Position numbers and translations under genes: made by a program. DNA of 49,193 bases. Source: Desulfobacterales bacterium. Lineage in GTDB: Bacteria; Desulfobacterota; Desulfobacteria; Desulfobacterales; UBA2174_A. This document shows positions 17,619 to 25,166 of this stretch, in pieces; within the stretch, counting starts at the first letter, position 1; every line of letters begins with the position of its first letter. Where the stretch lies: the NCBI GenBank assembly GCA_025454075.1, contig JALOPD010000008.1:1-49193 (forward strand), given 5' to 3'. The notes beneath the pieces are model-generated. The model searched no databases. It saw only the letters and a list, made by a program, of their open reading frames with translations, and was not told where the DNA came from.

Positions 17619-19406
17619 TCAGGAAATCGCGTCAAACTTGCACTTCTCGAAGCAGGTCATGCACTTGACGCACTTGGCCGTGTCGATCCGGGCGACCTCT
17701 TTTTTCTTCCAGGCGATCGCCTCGGCGGGGCAGGCGCGAAAACACATGCCGCACTTGGTGCAGATCTCCGGGTCGATTTCAAACTTGAGCAGCGACACGC
17801 AGCGCTTGGCCGGGCAACGCTTTTCGTTGATGTGCGCCTCGTACTCGTCCCGGAAATAGCGCAGGGTGGAGAGCACCGGGTTGGGGCCGGTCTGCCCCAG
17901 TCCGCACAGCGAAGCCTCCTTGATGATGGCGGAAAGCTCCTCGAGGATGGCGATGTCGCCGGGCTCCCCGCGGCCCTCGCAGATTTTTTCCAGGATCTGC
18001 AGCAGACGCCGCGTGCCCTCGCGGCAGGGGGTGCATTTGCCGCAGGACTCGTCCTGCACGAAATCCATGAAAAACCGCGCCATGTCCACCATGCAGGTTT
18101 CGTGGTCCATGACGATGGCGCCGCCGGAGCCCATGATCGCGCCCACCTTGGCGATTTCCTCGTAGTCCACGGGGATATCGAGATGCTGCTCGGGCACGCA
18201 GCCGCCCGAGGGCCCGCCCAACTGGACGGCTTTGAACCGTTTCTTGTTGGGGATGCCGCCGCCGATCTCGAAGATGATTTTCCGCAGCGGGGTGCCCATC
18301 GGCACTTCGACCAGCCCGATGTTGTTGACGTCTCCGGAGAGGGCGAAGACCTTGGTTCCCTTGCTGCCTTCGGTCCCGACGCCGGCATACCACTGGCCGC
18401 CGTTGGTGATGATCTGCGGGATGCTGGCAAGGGTCTCGACGTTGTTCAAAATGGTCGGTTTCTCCCACAGCCCCTTGAGGGCCGGAAACGGCGGGCGCGG
18501 GCGCGGCATGCCGCGTTTGCCTTCGATCGAACGCATAAGGGCCGTCTCCTCGCCGCAGACAAAGGCGCCGGCGCCCTGGTAGATGTCGATGTCGAAATCG
18601 AAACCCGTCCCGAGGATGTCCTTGCCGAGCAGCCCGTAGTCGCGGGCCTGCTGGATGGCGATCCCCAGGCGCCGAATGGCCAGGGGGTACTCCGTGCGAG
18701 CGTAGATGTACCCCTGGCGGGCATCGATGGCCTTGGCGGCGATGATCATCCCCTCGAGCACGGCGTGGGGGTCCGCCTCGAGCACGCTGCGGTCCATGAA
18801 GGCGCCGGGGTCGCCCTCGTCGGCGTTGCACAGCACGTATTTGATGTCACCCGGGCTCTTGCGGGCAAACTCCCATTTCAGACCGGTGGGGAACCCCGCG
18901 CCCCCGCGGCCGCGCAGCCCCGAGGTCTTGACCTCTTCGACGATTTGCTCGGGGGTCATGTCCCGCAGGGCCTTGGCGGCGCCGAAATACCCGTCGCGGG
19001 CGATGTACTCGTCGATCACCTCGGGGTCGATCACGCCCTTGTTCCGCATCACCCAGAACATCTGGTTCGCGAAAAAAGGGATCTGGTCCATTTTCGGTAC
19101 GGCTTTCTTCGAGGACGGCTCCACGTAAAAAAGCTTTTCGACCGGGCGGCCCTTGAGAAAATGTTCTTCCACCAGGTGAGGCACGATCTCCGGGGTGAGT
19201 TTCTGGTAAAAGATCCCCTCGGGCTGGACGAGCATCACCGGGCCGACGGCACAAAAACCGTTGCAGCCGGTTTCGACGATCTTGATTTCCCCGGCGAGGT
19301 TCTTGAGCTCCAGCTCCTTGCGCAGGGCGTCGCGAAACTTCAGGCTGTTGTTGGCGTGGCAACCGGTGCCGCTGCACAGCATCAAATGGGTTCTGACGTT
19401 ATCCAT
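17619..19406 (-). CDS. NuoF/HndC/HydB-like NADH-oxidising flavoprotein subunit with extra Fe-S domains
   Basis: A 595-residue multidomain subunit. Residues 1-90 form a thioredoxin-like 2Fe-2S domain (CSGTGC and CNGFC). The FMN/NADH-binding complex I 51 kDa domain follows (GLRGRGGAGFPTG, CNADEGDPGAF, GAGAFVCGEETAL). Then come an SLBB segment, the N3-type 4Fe-4S site (ESCGKCTPCREG) and two C-terminal ferredoxin clusters (CTKCGMC and CVKCMTC). This is the layout of HydB/HndC in electron-bifurcating [FeFe] hydrogenases and of related NADH-dependent complexes. It lies downstream of a NuoE-like and a DRTGG gene. No catalytic hydrogenase or formate dehydrogenase gene follows, so its partner must be encoded elsewhere. 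ATG 19406 has GGAG 6-7 nt upstream. Confidence 0.93.
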   Translation of the reverse strand: MDNVRTHLMLCSGTGCHANNSLKFRDALRKELELKNLAGEIKIVETGCNGFCAVGPVMLVQPEGIFYQKLTPEIVPHLVEEHFLKGRPVEKLFYVEPSSKKAVPKMDQIPFFANQMFWVMRNKGVIDPEVIDEYIARDGYFGAAKALRDMTPEQIVEEVKTSGLRGRGGAGFPTGLKWEFARKSPGDIKYVLCNADEGDPGAFMDRSVLEADPHAVLEGMIIAAKAIDARQGYIYARTEYPLAIRRLGIAIQQARDYGLLGKDILGTGFDFDIDIYQGAGAFVCGEETALMRSIEGKRGMPRPRPPFPALKGLWEKPTILNNVETLASIPQIITNGGQWYAGVGTEGSKGTKVFALSGDVNNIGLVEVPMGTPLRKIIFEIGGGIPNKKRFKAVQLGGPSGGCVPEQHLDIPVDYEEIAKVGAIMGSGGAIVMDHETCMVDMARFFMDFVQDESCGKCTPCREGTRRLLQILEKICEGRGEPGDIAILEELSAIIKEASLCGLGQTGPNPVLSTLRYFRDEYEAHINEKRCPAKRCVSLLKFEIDPEICTKCGMCFRACPAEAIAWKKKEVARIDTAKCVKCMTCFEKCKFDAIS

Positions 19407-19545
19407 CAATCACTCCTGTAACCTCCCCCGTCGACAGAATCGCCTCGGGAGGGCTGCCCAGCCGCATGCAGGCAGGGAGCGGGCGGCGTGCCGGTATCGG
19501 CCCTAAGTCGAAAAATGGGGCCGCTCCGCCGAAACATCCGGGGCA

Positions 19546-19899
19546 TCACCAGGACCCGTCCAGCCCGCGCAGGCCGTTCATGTAAAGGCGCCCGCTGGCG
19601 ACAAAAAGCGAATACCGGGTCAACAGGACGGGCATGTTGTAGGAGCGGGCCAGGTCGAGCACGGGCTCGTCCGGCCGCTTGCCGCGCACGAAGACCACCA
19701 GCGCCACCCCGGCCACCTTGGCCGTGCGCAGGACCTGTTCGGTGGTCAGCCCGGTCAGCAGGACGGCGCCCCGGGCGACCGCCGAGAGCACATCGGCCAT
19801 CAGGTCGGCCCCACCTCCCGCCACCACGCTGTTGTCCAGCTGGTCCTGCCCGACCAGCACTTCGGCTTTCAAAACATCGCGAATCTCGGATATCTTCAT
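19546..19899 (-). CDS. DRTGG-domain protein (copy 1)
   Basis: A 117-residue stand-alone DRTGG domain (PF07085). Typical segments are LLTGLTTEQVLRTAKVAGVALVVFVRGK and the C-terminal MPVLLTRYSLFVASGRLY region. It is clearly paralogous to the plus-strand 117-residue protein at 24322, with equal length and the same order of motifs. It is sandwiched between NuoE-like and NuoF-like genes, 23 bp after the former. The domain is found with HPr kinase and phosphotransacetylase proteins and may bind a ligand, but its biochemical role is not established. Confidence 0.88.
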   Translation of the reverse strand: MKISEIRDVLKAEVLVGQDQLDNSVVAGGGADLMADVLSAVARGAVLLTGLTTEQVLRTAKVAGVALVVFVRGKRPDEPVLDLARSYNMPVLLTRYSLFVASGRLYMNGLRGLDGSW

Positions 19900-19922
19900 G
19901 AGACTGAACCCCGGGTAGTTGG

Positions 19923-20417
19923 CTACTCGTACTTGTCGAGGATCTGGACGACCTTGTCCGCCTTCACATCGCCGAAGGTGTCCGTGTTGACCACCATGAC
20001 GGGCGCCAGCCCGCACGCCCCGAGGCACCGCACCGGCTCCAGCGAGTAGCGGCGGTCGGCGGAGGTACTGCCCTGCTTCAGCTGAAAATGGTTTTCAATG
20101 CGGGAGATGACCTCCTTGATCCCTTTCACGTAGCAGGCGGTCCCCATGCACACCCTGACCAGGTTGCGGCCCTTCGGTTCGAGCGAGAAGAGGGCATAGA
20201 AGGATGCAACACCGAAGACTTCGCTGCGCGACAGGTTGAGGCCGGTGCTGATGTAGTCCATGAGTTCGACCGGGAGGTAGCCCACGACGTCCTGGCATTC
20301 CCGCAGCACGCCGATGACCGATCCCGGAACGCCCTTGTAGCGGGCAATGACGCCGTCGATCCGGCCCCACATTTCTTGAGTGATATCGGGATGGTTCGGG
20401 CGAAAATCGGTTGTCAT
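19923..20417 (-). CDS. NuoE/HndA/HydC-like 2Fe-2S subunit
   Basis: A 164-residue thioredoxin-like 2Fe-2S protein of complex I 24 kDa type. The four cluster cysteines are in CMGTAC (C-x4-C) and CLGAC (C-x3-C). An N-terminal helical region precedes them (VIGVLRECQDVVGYLP). It transfers electrons within an NADH-oxidising module and normally pairs with a NuoF-like subunit, here encoded two genes downstream. The ATG at 20417 has GAGGAG 9 nt upstream. It is the first gene of the minus operon NuoE-like / DRTGG / NuoF-like. Confidence 0.93.
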   Translation of the reverse strand: MTTDFRPNHPDITQEMWGRIDGVIARYKGVPGSVIGVLRECQDVVGYLPVELMDYISTGLNLSRSEVFGVASFYALFSLEPKGRNLVRVCMGTACYVKGIKEVISRIENHFQLKQGSTSADRRYSLEPVRCLGACGLAPVMVVNTDTFGDVKADKVVQILDKYE

Positions 20418-20478
20418 GCAAGCGCTCTCCTCATGATTCAAGGCGTTCTTCAGCAAGTGAACCTCATTTAAGCCCGGA

Positions 20479-20507
20479 TCTATTTCATACCCGCAAATAA
20501 AAGTCAA
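20479..20507 (-). promoter_or_regulatory. Possible promoter for the NuoE-like operon
   Basis: On the minus strand TTGACT (20507-20502) is followed at 17 bp by AATAGA (20484-20479), a 3 of 6 match. It is 62-90 bp upstream of the start. Confidence 0.35.
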
Positions 20508-20536
20508 TGACGGCCTGGAGTTGCCCGCGGCGGCGC

Positions 20537-20565
20537 TTGACGGGTATGCACTCATCGTCTACTAT
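20537..20565 (+). promoter_or_regulatory. Probable promoter for the nucleoside salvage operon
   Basis: TTGACG (20537-20542) and TACTAT (20560-20565) with an optimal 17-bp spacer, 67 bp upstream of the phosphorylase start. It is divergent from the NuoE-like operon. Confidence 0.6.
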
Positions 20566-20631
20566 GGCCGCCCTTGAGGTTTTAAAAAAAGCCGGTGAAG
20601 GATTTCGCCGGAAACCCGGAAGGTCCCCCGC

Positions 20632-21471
20632 ATGGATTCCTTCAAGAACAGGGCAGCCGAAACCGTCGAATTTTTGCGGCGCCGCATTCGCCTATCGCCC
20701 CGGACCGGTCTGCTGACCGGGACCGGCCTCGGGGAGGCCTCGGAGGCGCTGCAGGTTTCGACGGCGTTCGAATACAAGGACATTCCCCATTTCCCCGCAT
20801 CGACGGTGCCGGGCCACGCCGGCCGGCTGCTCTTCGGCCACGTCGCGGGCCGGCCCGTGATGGTCATGCAGGGCCGGTTTCACCTCTACGAGGGCTACTC
20901 GCCTGGGGAGGTCGTCTTCCCCATCCGGGTGATGCGGGAACTCGGGGCCCGCCGTGTCCTGGTGACCAACGCGGCGGGGGGCCTCCACCCGGCGCATGCG
21001 CCCGGAGACCTGATGCTGATCACCGACCACATCAACCTGACCGGGGAAAATCCCCTGGTCGGCGGCAACGAGGAGGACTGGGGGCCGCGCTTCCCGGACA
21101 TGACCTGCGCCTACGACCGCGGGCTGATCGGGCTGGCGAAGGACGCGGCCAGGGCCGCCGGCATCCCGCTCCGCACGGGTGTCTATGCCGGTCTCAAGGG
21201 GCCTTCGCTGGAAACCCCGGCCGAAACCCGCTTGCTGAAAACCATCGGCGCGGAGGCGGTGGGCTTCTCCACCGTTCAGGAGGTGATCGCGGCCGTCCAC
21301 GGCGGCCTGAAGGTGCTCGGCATCTCCGTCATCACCAACGTGAACGACCCCGACCGCCCCGTTCCGGCCACGGTCGATGAGATCATCGCCGTCGCGCGGC
21401 GGGCGGCGCCGGACCTCGCCCGGCTCCTGACGGGGGTCATGAGGCAGATCGATGACGGCGACTCCGGTTGA
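20632..21471 (+). CDS. PNP-family phosphorylase, predicted 5'-methylthioinosine phosphorylase
   Basis: A 279-residue trimeric-type purine nucleoside phosphorylase. Phosphate-site and ribose motifs GRFHLYEGY, TNAAGGL and GFSTVQEV are present. The base-site residues Glu194 (GPSLETPAE) and Asn236 (ITN) fit a 6-oxopurine. The position that is histidine in PNP (SHxEV) and contacts the 5'-hydroxyl is Val248 (ATVDEI), as in MTA phosphorylase (SVDRV). A 6-oxopurine base with a hydrophobic 5' group is methylthioinosine. The next genes encode MTA/SAH deaminases and mtnA lies 7 kb on, supporting MTA to MTI to methylthioribose-1-phosphate. The family call is firm; the substrate call rests on recalled alignments. 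Its 3' end overlaps the next gene by 20 bp. Confidence 0.87.
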   Translation: MDSFKNRAAETVEFLRRRIRLSPRTGLLTGTGLGEASEALQVSTAFEYKDIPHFPASTVPGHAGRLLFGHVAGRPVMVMQGRFHLYEGYSPGEVVFPIRVMRELGARRVLVTNAAGGLHPAHAPGDLMLITDHINLTGENPLVGGNEEDWGPRFPDMTCAYDRGLIGLAKDAARAAGIPLRTGVYAGLKGPSLETPAETRLLKTIGAEAVGFSTVQEVIAAVHGGLKVLGISVITNVNDPDRPVPATVDEIIAVARRAAPDLARLLTGVMRQIDDGDSG

Positions 21472-22804
21472 TATTCTCGTCACCAACGGCCTCGTCCTGA
21501 CCATGGACGGTGAGCAGCGCGCCATCCCGGGCGGCGCCGTGGCGATCCGCGGGGACCGGATCACCGCGGTCGGAAAAGCCGGGGACCTCGGCGGCGGCCC
21601 GGCCGGCCGGGTGATCGATGCCCGCGGCGGGATCATCCTGCCGGGGCTCGTCAACACCCACACCCACGCCGCCATGACCCTGTTCCGCGGGCTGGCCGAC
21701 GACCTGCCCCTCATGACCTGGCTGAACGACCACATCTTCCCGGCCGAGGCCGCCTTGGACCACCGCAAGGTGTATTGCGGCGCGCTCCTGGCCTGCGCCG
21801 AGATGATCCTGTCCGGCACCACGACTTTCTGCGACATGTACCTGTTCGAGGACGCGGTCGCCCGCGCCGCGCAAACGGCCGGCATGCGGGCCGTGGTCGG
21901 CGAGGTGCTCTTCGACTTCCCCTCGCCCGGCTACGGCCCCGTCGAACAGGGCTTCGCCGCCACCCAGGCGCTCATCGACACCTTTCGGGCCGACCCCCGC
22001 ATCACCATTGCCGTGGAGCCGCACTCGCCCTATCTCTGCGCGCCGGAGCTTCTCACCCGCGCGTTCGACCTCGCCGGCCGCAACGGCCTGCCGCTGGTCA
22101 TCCACCTCTCCGAAACCGCCGGCGAGGTCAAGACCGTCCTCGACCGCTACGGCCGGACCCCGGTCGGGCATCTGGACGCCCTGGGCCTGCTCGCGCCGAA
22201 TGTGCTCGCCTGCCACTGCGTGGCGCTGAACGAGGAGGACATCGCGCGGCTGCAGCGCCACGGGGTCAAAGTGTCCCACAACGCGGAGAGCAACATGAAG
22301 CTCGCCTCCGGCATAGCGCCGGTGCCGCGGCTGCTCGAGGCCGGTGTCTGCGTGGGGCTTGGAACGGACGGAGCCGCCAGCAACAACAACCTCGATCTCT
22401 TCCTCGAGATGGACACCGTGGCCAAGCTCCACAAGGTGCAAAGCCTCGACCCCACGGTGCTCGACGCCGCCACCGTCCTGCGCATGGCCACCATCGACGG
22501 CGCCCGGGCGCTTGGATTGGACGACCGCATCGGGTCCCTCGAGCCGGGCAAACAGGCGGATGTCATCGTTCTGGACACCCACCGGCCGCACCTGGTGCCC
22601 ATGTTCCACCCCGTCTCCCAGCTGGTGTACGCGGCCCGGGGCAGCGACGTCGCCGCCGTCGTCATCGACGGCCGCGTCGTCATGGAAGACGGCCGCATCC
22701 GATCCTTCGACGTGGAGCAGGCGATGGACGACGTCACGAGGATCGCAGAGGCCATAGTCCGTCAACCGGTCGGCCCGTCTGCCGGTCGGCCCGAAAAGCG
22801 GTGA
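21452..22804 (+). CDS. mtaD: 5'-methylthioadenosine / S-adenosylhomocysteine deaminase (copy 1)
   Basis: A 450-residue amidohydrolase of the MtaD/TrzN/SsnA group. Metal and catalytic residues are seen as NTHTH (His70, His72), HLSE, CHCV and GTDGAASNN. The N-terminal beta-sandwich strand (ILVTNGLVLTMDG) and the C-terminal GSLEPGKQADVIVLD complete the fold. It deaminates MTA to methylthioinosine, or SAH to S-inosylhomocysteine, releasing ammonia. It starts inside the phosphorylase gene (20-bp overlap), a strong sign of translational coupling. A tandem paralogue follows. Confidence 0.9.
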   Translation: MTATPVDILVTNGLVLTMDGEQRAIPGGAVAIRGDRITAVGKAGDLGGGPAGRVIDARGGIILPGLVNTHTHAAMTLFRGLADDLPLMTWLNDHIFPAEAALDHRKVYCGALLACAEMILSGTTTFCDMYLFEDAVARAAQTAGMRAVVGEVLFDFPSPGYGPVEQGFAATQALIDTFRADPRITIAVEPHSPYLCAPELLTRAFDLAGRNGLPLVIHLSETAGEVKTVLDRYGRTPVGHLDALGLLAPNVLACHCVALNEEDIARLQRHGVKVSHNAESNMKLASGIAPVPRLLEAGVCVGLGTDGAASNNNLDLFLEMDTVAKLHKVQSLDPTVLDAATVLRMATIDGARALGLDDRIGSLEPGKQADVIVLDTHRPHLVPMFHPVSQLVYAARGSDVAAVVIDGRVVMEDGRIRSFDVEQAMDDVTRIAEAIVRQPVGPSAGRPEKR

Positions 22805-22845
22805 CGGAAGCCCCGGCGACGGGCCGACCGACAGCAGGTGCCACC

Positions 22846-24162
22846 ATGCCGTTCGACACCCTCATCCACAACGCCACGCTCCTCACCTGCAACGACGCCT
22901 TCGACATTCGGCCCGGCGGGTGGGTGGGGGTCTCCGGCGGGAAAATCCAGGCCCTGGGCACGGGACCCGCATCCAAGCGGGCCGAAGCGCGTGAACGCAT
23001 CGATGCCCGCGGGGGAATCGTCATGCCGGGGCTGGTCAACACGCACACGCACCTGCCCATGACCCTTTTCCGGGGGCTCGCGGACGACCTGCCGCTGCCG
23101 GCCTGGCTGAACGACCACATCTTCCCGGCCGAGCGCACGGTGATCCGGCCGGAAACCGTGCGCTGGGGCACGCTGCTCGCCTGCGCCGAGATGGCGCTTT
23201 CGGGCACCACCACGTGCTGCGACGGCTATTTTTTCGCGGAGTCCGTGGCCGAGGCCGTGCACGATTTCGGCCTGCGCGCCGTCATCGGACAGGGCGTCAT
23301 CGACCATCCGGCACCGGGAGTGCCCGACCCCGCCCGCAACCTGTCCGTGGCGCACCGGTTCTGCAGCCGGTGGCTCGGCCGCTCGGAGCGCATCCGCCCC
23401 TCGGTCTTCTGCCATGCCCCCTACACCTGCTCGGCGAAAACGCTCTCCGGCGCCAAGCGGATCTGCGAGGCGTCCGGCCTGCTTTTCCAGGTGCACGCCG
23501 CCGAAACCCGCTGGGAGAGCGAACACGTGCGCGCAGTGCACGGCGCGTCGCCCGTCGGTCTTCTGGCGCGCGCCGGGGTCCTCGACGAGCGCGCCCTTCT
23601 GGCCCACTGCGTCTGGGTCGACGCCGCCGACATCGCCCTCCTCGCCGGACACGGGGCGAGGGTCTCCCACAACCCCGAGAGCAACATGAAGCTGGCCTCC
23701 GGCACGGCGCCGGTGGCAAGGATGTTGGAGGCCGGCATCACGGTCGGCATCGGCACCGACGGCTGCGCCAGCAACAACGACTTGGACCTTTTCCAGGCCA
23801 TGGACATGACCGCCAAGCTGCACAAGGTCGTGAACCTCGACCCCACGGTGCTTTCGGCCGAAACCGTCATCCGCATGGCCACGATCGACGGCGCCCGGGC
23901 CCTGGGGCTCGACGGCGAGATCGGGTCCATCGAGGTCGGCAAGCAGGCCGACCTCATCGTCATCAACACCCGCGCGCCGCACCTGACGCCGATCCATCAT
24001 CCGGCATCCGCCGTCGTCTACGCCGCCAAAGGCTCGGACGTGCAAACCGTGATGGTGGCCGGGAGCGTCCTGGTCAGGGACCGCCGGGTGACGACCATCG
24101 CCCTGGAGGAGGTCATGGCGCACGTCTGCCTTGCGAGCCGGGCCTTGAAAAACCGCGCATGA
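22846..24162 (+). CDS. MTA/SAH deaminase-family amidohydrolase (copy 2)
   Basis: A 438-residue paralogue of the preceding gene. It keeps NTHTH, the following GLADDLPLPAWLNDHIFPAE block, VHAAE, AHCV and GTDGCASNN. Long stretches are nearly the same as copy 1 (SNMKLASG, LDPTVL, MATIDGARALGLD), indicating tandem duplication and divergence. The active-site surroundings differ (CCDGYFF versus FCDMYLF; HAAET versus HLSET), so the substrate may have changed, for example SAH in place of MTA. The ATG at 22846 follows CAGGTG; a GTG at 22801 overlapping the preceding stop is the alternative start. Confidence 0.87.
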   Translation: MPFDTLIHNATLLTCNDAFDIRPGGWVGVSGGKIQALGTGPASKRAEARERIDARGGIVMPGLVNTHTHLPMTLFRGLADDLPLPAWLNDHIFPAERTVIRPETVRWGTLLACAEMALSGTTTCCDGYFFAESVAEAVHDFGLRAVIGQGVIDHPAPGVPDPARNLSVAHRFCSRWLGRSERIRPSVFCHAPYTCSAKTLSGAKRICEASGLLFQVHAAETRWESEHVRAVHGASPVGLLARAGVLDERALLAHCVWVDAADIALLAGHGARVSHNPESNMKLASGTAPVARMLEAGITVGIGTDGCASNNDLDLFQAMDMTAKLHKVVNLDPTVLSAETVIRMATIDGARALGLDGEIGSIEVGKQADLIVINTRAPHLTPIHHPASAVVYAAKGSDVQTVMVAGSVLVRDRRVTTIALEEVMAHVCLASRALKNRA

Positions 24163-24252
24163 AACCGGGGGGCGGCGTCGGCGCACACGACGATCTCGAG
24201 GGGAAACCGCGGGCGCACGCGCAGACCGGCGAGTTCGCCCGGGCCGTTTTCC

Positions 24253-24282
24253 TTGACCCGTCCGGCCGTGCTATCTTATAGT
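24253..24282 (+). promoter_or_regulatory. Probable promoter for the seven-gene hydrogenase-like operon
   Basis: TTGACC (24253-24258) and TATAGT (24277-24282), each 5 of 6 matches, at 18 bp spacing, about 40 bp upstream of the first DRTGG gene. Confidence 0.6.
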
Positions 24283-24321
24283 GGCTTCAAACCCCTACTT
24301 GCATCTTCGCGGGTGCCGTCG

Positions 24322-24675
24322 ATGAAGCTGGCAGAGATTGTTCTGACACTGGACGCCTCCCTTCTCACCGGGAAGGCCAAGCTCGACACCGACATCGTTC
24401 GCTGCGGCGCCAGCGACCTCATGAGCGACATATTGGCGAGCCTGGCCGAAGGCAGCCTTCTGCTGACCGGGCTCACATCCCTTCAAACCGTTCGGACGGC
24501 CAGCATCGCCGGTGTCGGCGCGATTGCGTTTGTCCGCGGCAAGGTTCCGCCGGCCGAGGTCGTGCAGCTGGCCGATGCCCATGGGCTTCCGCTGATCTCG
24601 ACTCCCTGTTCCATGTTCGTCGCCTGCGGACGGCTGCACGCCTGCCGGTTGACCGGGCTGAACGGCAACCGCTGA
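24322..24675 (+). CDS. DRTGG-domain protein (copy 2)
   Basis: A 117-residue stand-alone DRTGG domain, the first gene of a tightly packed plus-strand operon. It shares length and motif order with the minus-strand copy at 19546 (LLLTGLTS versus LLTGLTT; FVRGKVP versus FVRGKRP; LHACRLTGLNG versus LYMNGLRGLDG). The ATG at 24322 was chosen because both paralogues begin MK(I/L)xEI; the frame runs further upstream across the promoter. It is probably a small ligand-binding or regulatory module for the redox proteins encoded with it. The molecular role is unknown. Confidence 0.87.
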   Translation: MKLAEIVLTLDASLLTGKAKLDTDIVRCGASDLMSDILASLAEGSLLLTGLTSLQTVRTASIAGVGAIAFVRGKVPPAEVVQLADAHGLPLISTPCSMFVACGRLHACRLTGLNGNR

Positions 24676-24729
24676 GCCGGGGGCGATGGCCCCACGGGCA
24701 GTCCTCACCTCGCGCGGGGGAAAGACGCC

Positions 24730-25161
24730 ATGAGCGGCCTCCGGAAAAACTTTTTTATCAAGGCGCGCGACTTCATTCACGCCGGCGAGGCGTCGATCCG
24801 GATTCAGCACCTCCTCAAAACCATGCAGTTCGACCCGCACCTGGTCCGGCGCATCGCCGTCTGCAGCTATGAAGGCGAAATGAACGTAGTGATGCACGGC
24901 GGCGACGGCAGCCTCTGCATGGAGCTGGACCGCGACGTCTTATGGCTGGACATCAGCGACGAAGGCCCCGGCATCCCCGACATCGAACTCGCCATGCGGC
25001 CCGGGTATTCCACGGCCTCGGACGAACAGCGCGAAATGGGGTTCGGTGCGGGCATGGGCCTGCCGAACATGAAAAAAAACGCGGACGACCTGACCATCGA
25101 ATCGTTACCGGGCAAGGGCACGCGGGTCCGAATGAGGTTCTTCCTGGCTGAAGGAGGATGA
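24730..25161 (+). CDS. RsbT/RsbW-like HATPase
   Basis: A 143-residue single-domain GHKL ATPase of the anti-sigma-factor kinase type. The N box is YEGEMNVVMHG, the G1 box DEGPGIPD and the G2 box GFGAGMGLPNM. It has no dimerisation/histidine domain. Such proteins phosphorylate an antagonist or bind a partner on a switch. No sigma factor or STAS antagonist is nearby, so its partner may be the Fe-S protein encoded next, whose RBS (AAGGAGG) lies inside this gene's end. Related gene sets occur beside [FeFe] hydrogenases in other anaerobes (family knowledge). Confidence 0.88.
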   Translation: MSGLRKNFFIKARDFIHAGEASIRIQHLLKTMQFDPHLVRRIAVCSYEGEMNVVMHGGDGSLCMELDRDVLWLDISDEGPGIPDIELAMRPGYSTASDEQREMGFGAGMGLPNMKKNADDLTIESLPGKGTRVRMRFFLAEGG

Positions 25162-25166
25162 GCACC

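Noticed and set aside
17493..19421. A 642-codon plus-strand frame opposite the NuoF-like gene
   Set aside because: Antisense shadow rich in H, D and G; the opposite strand encodes a complete flavoprotein subunit.
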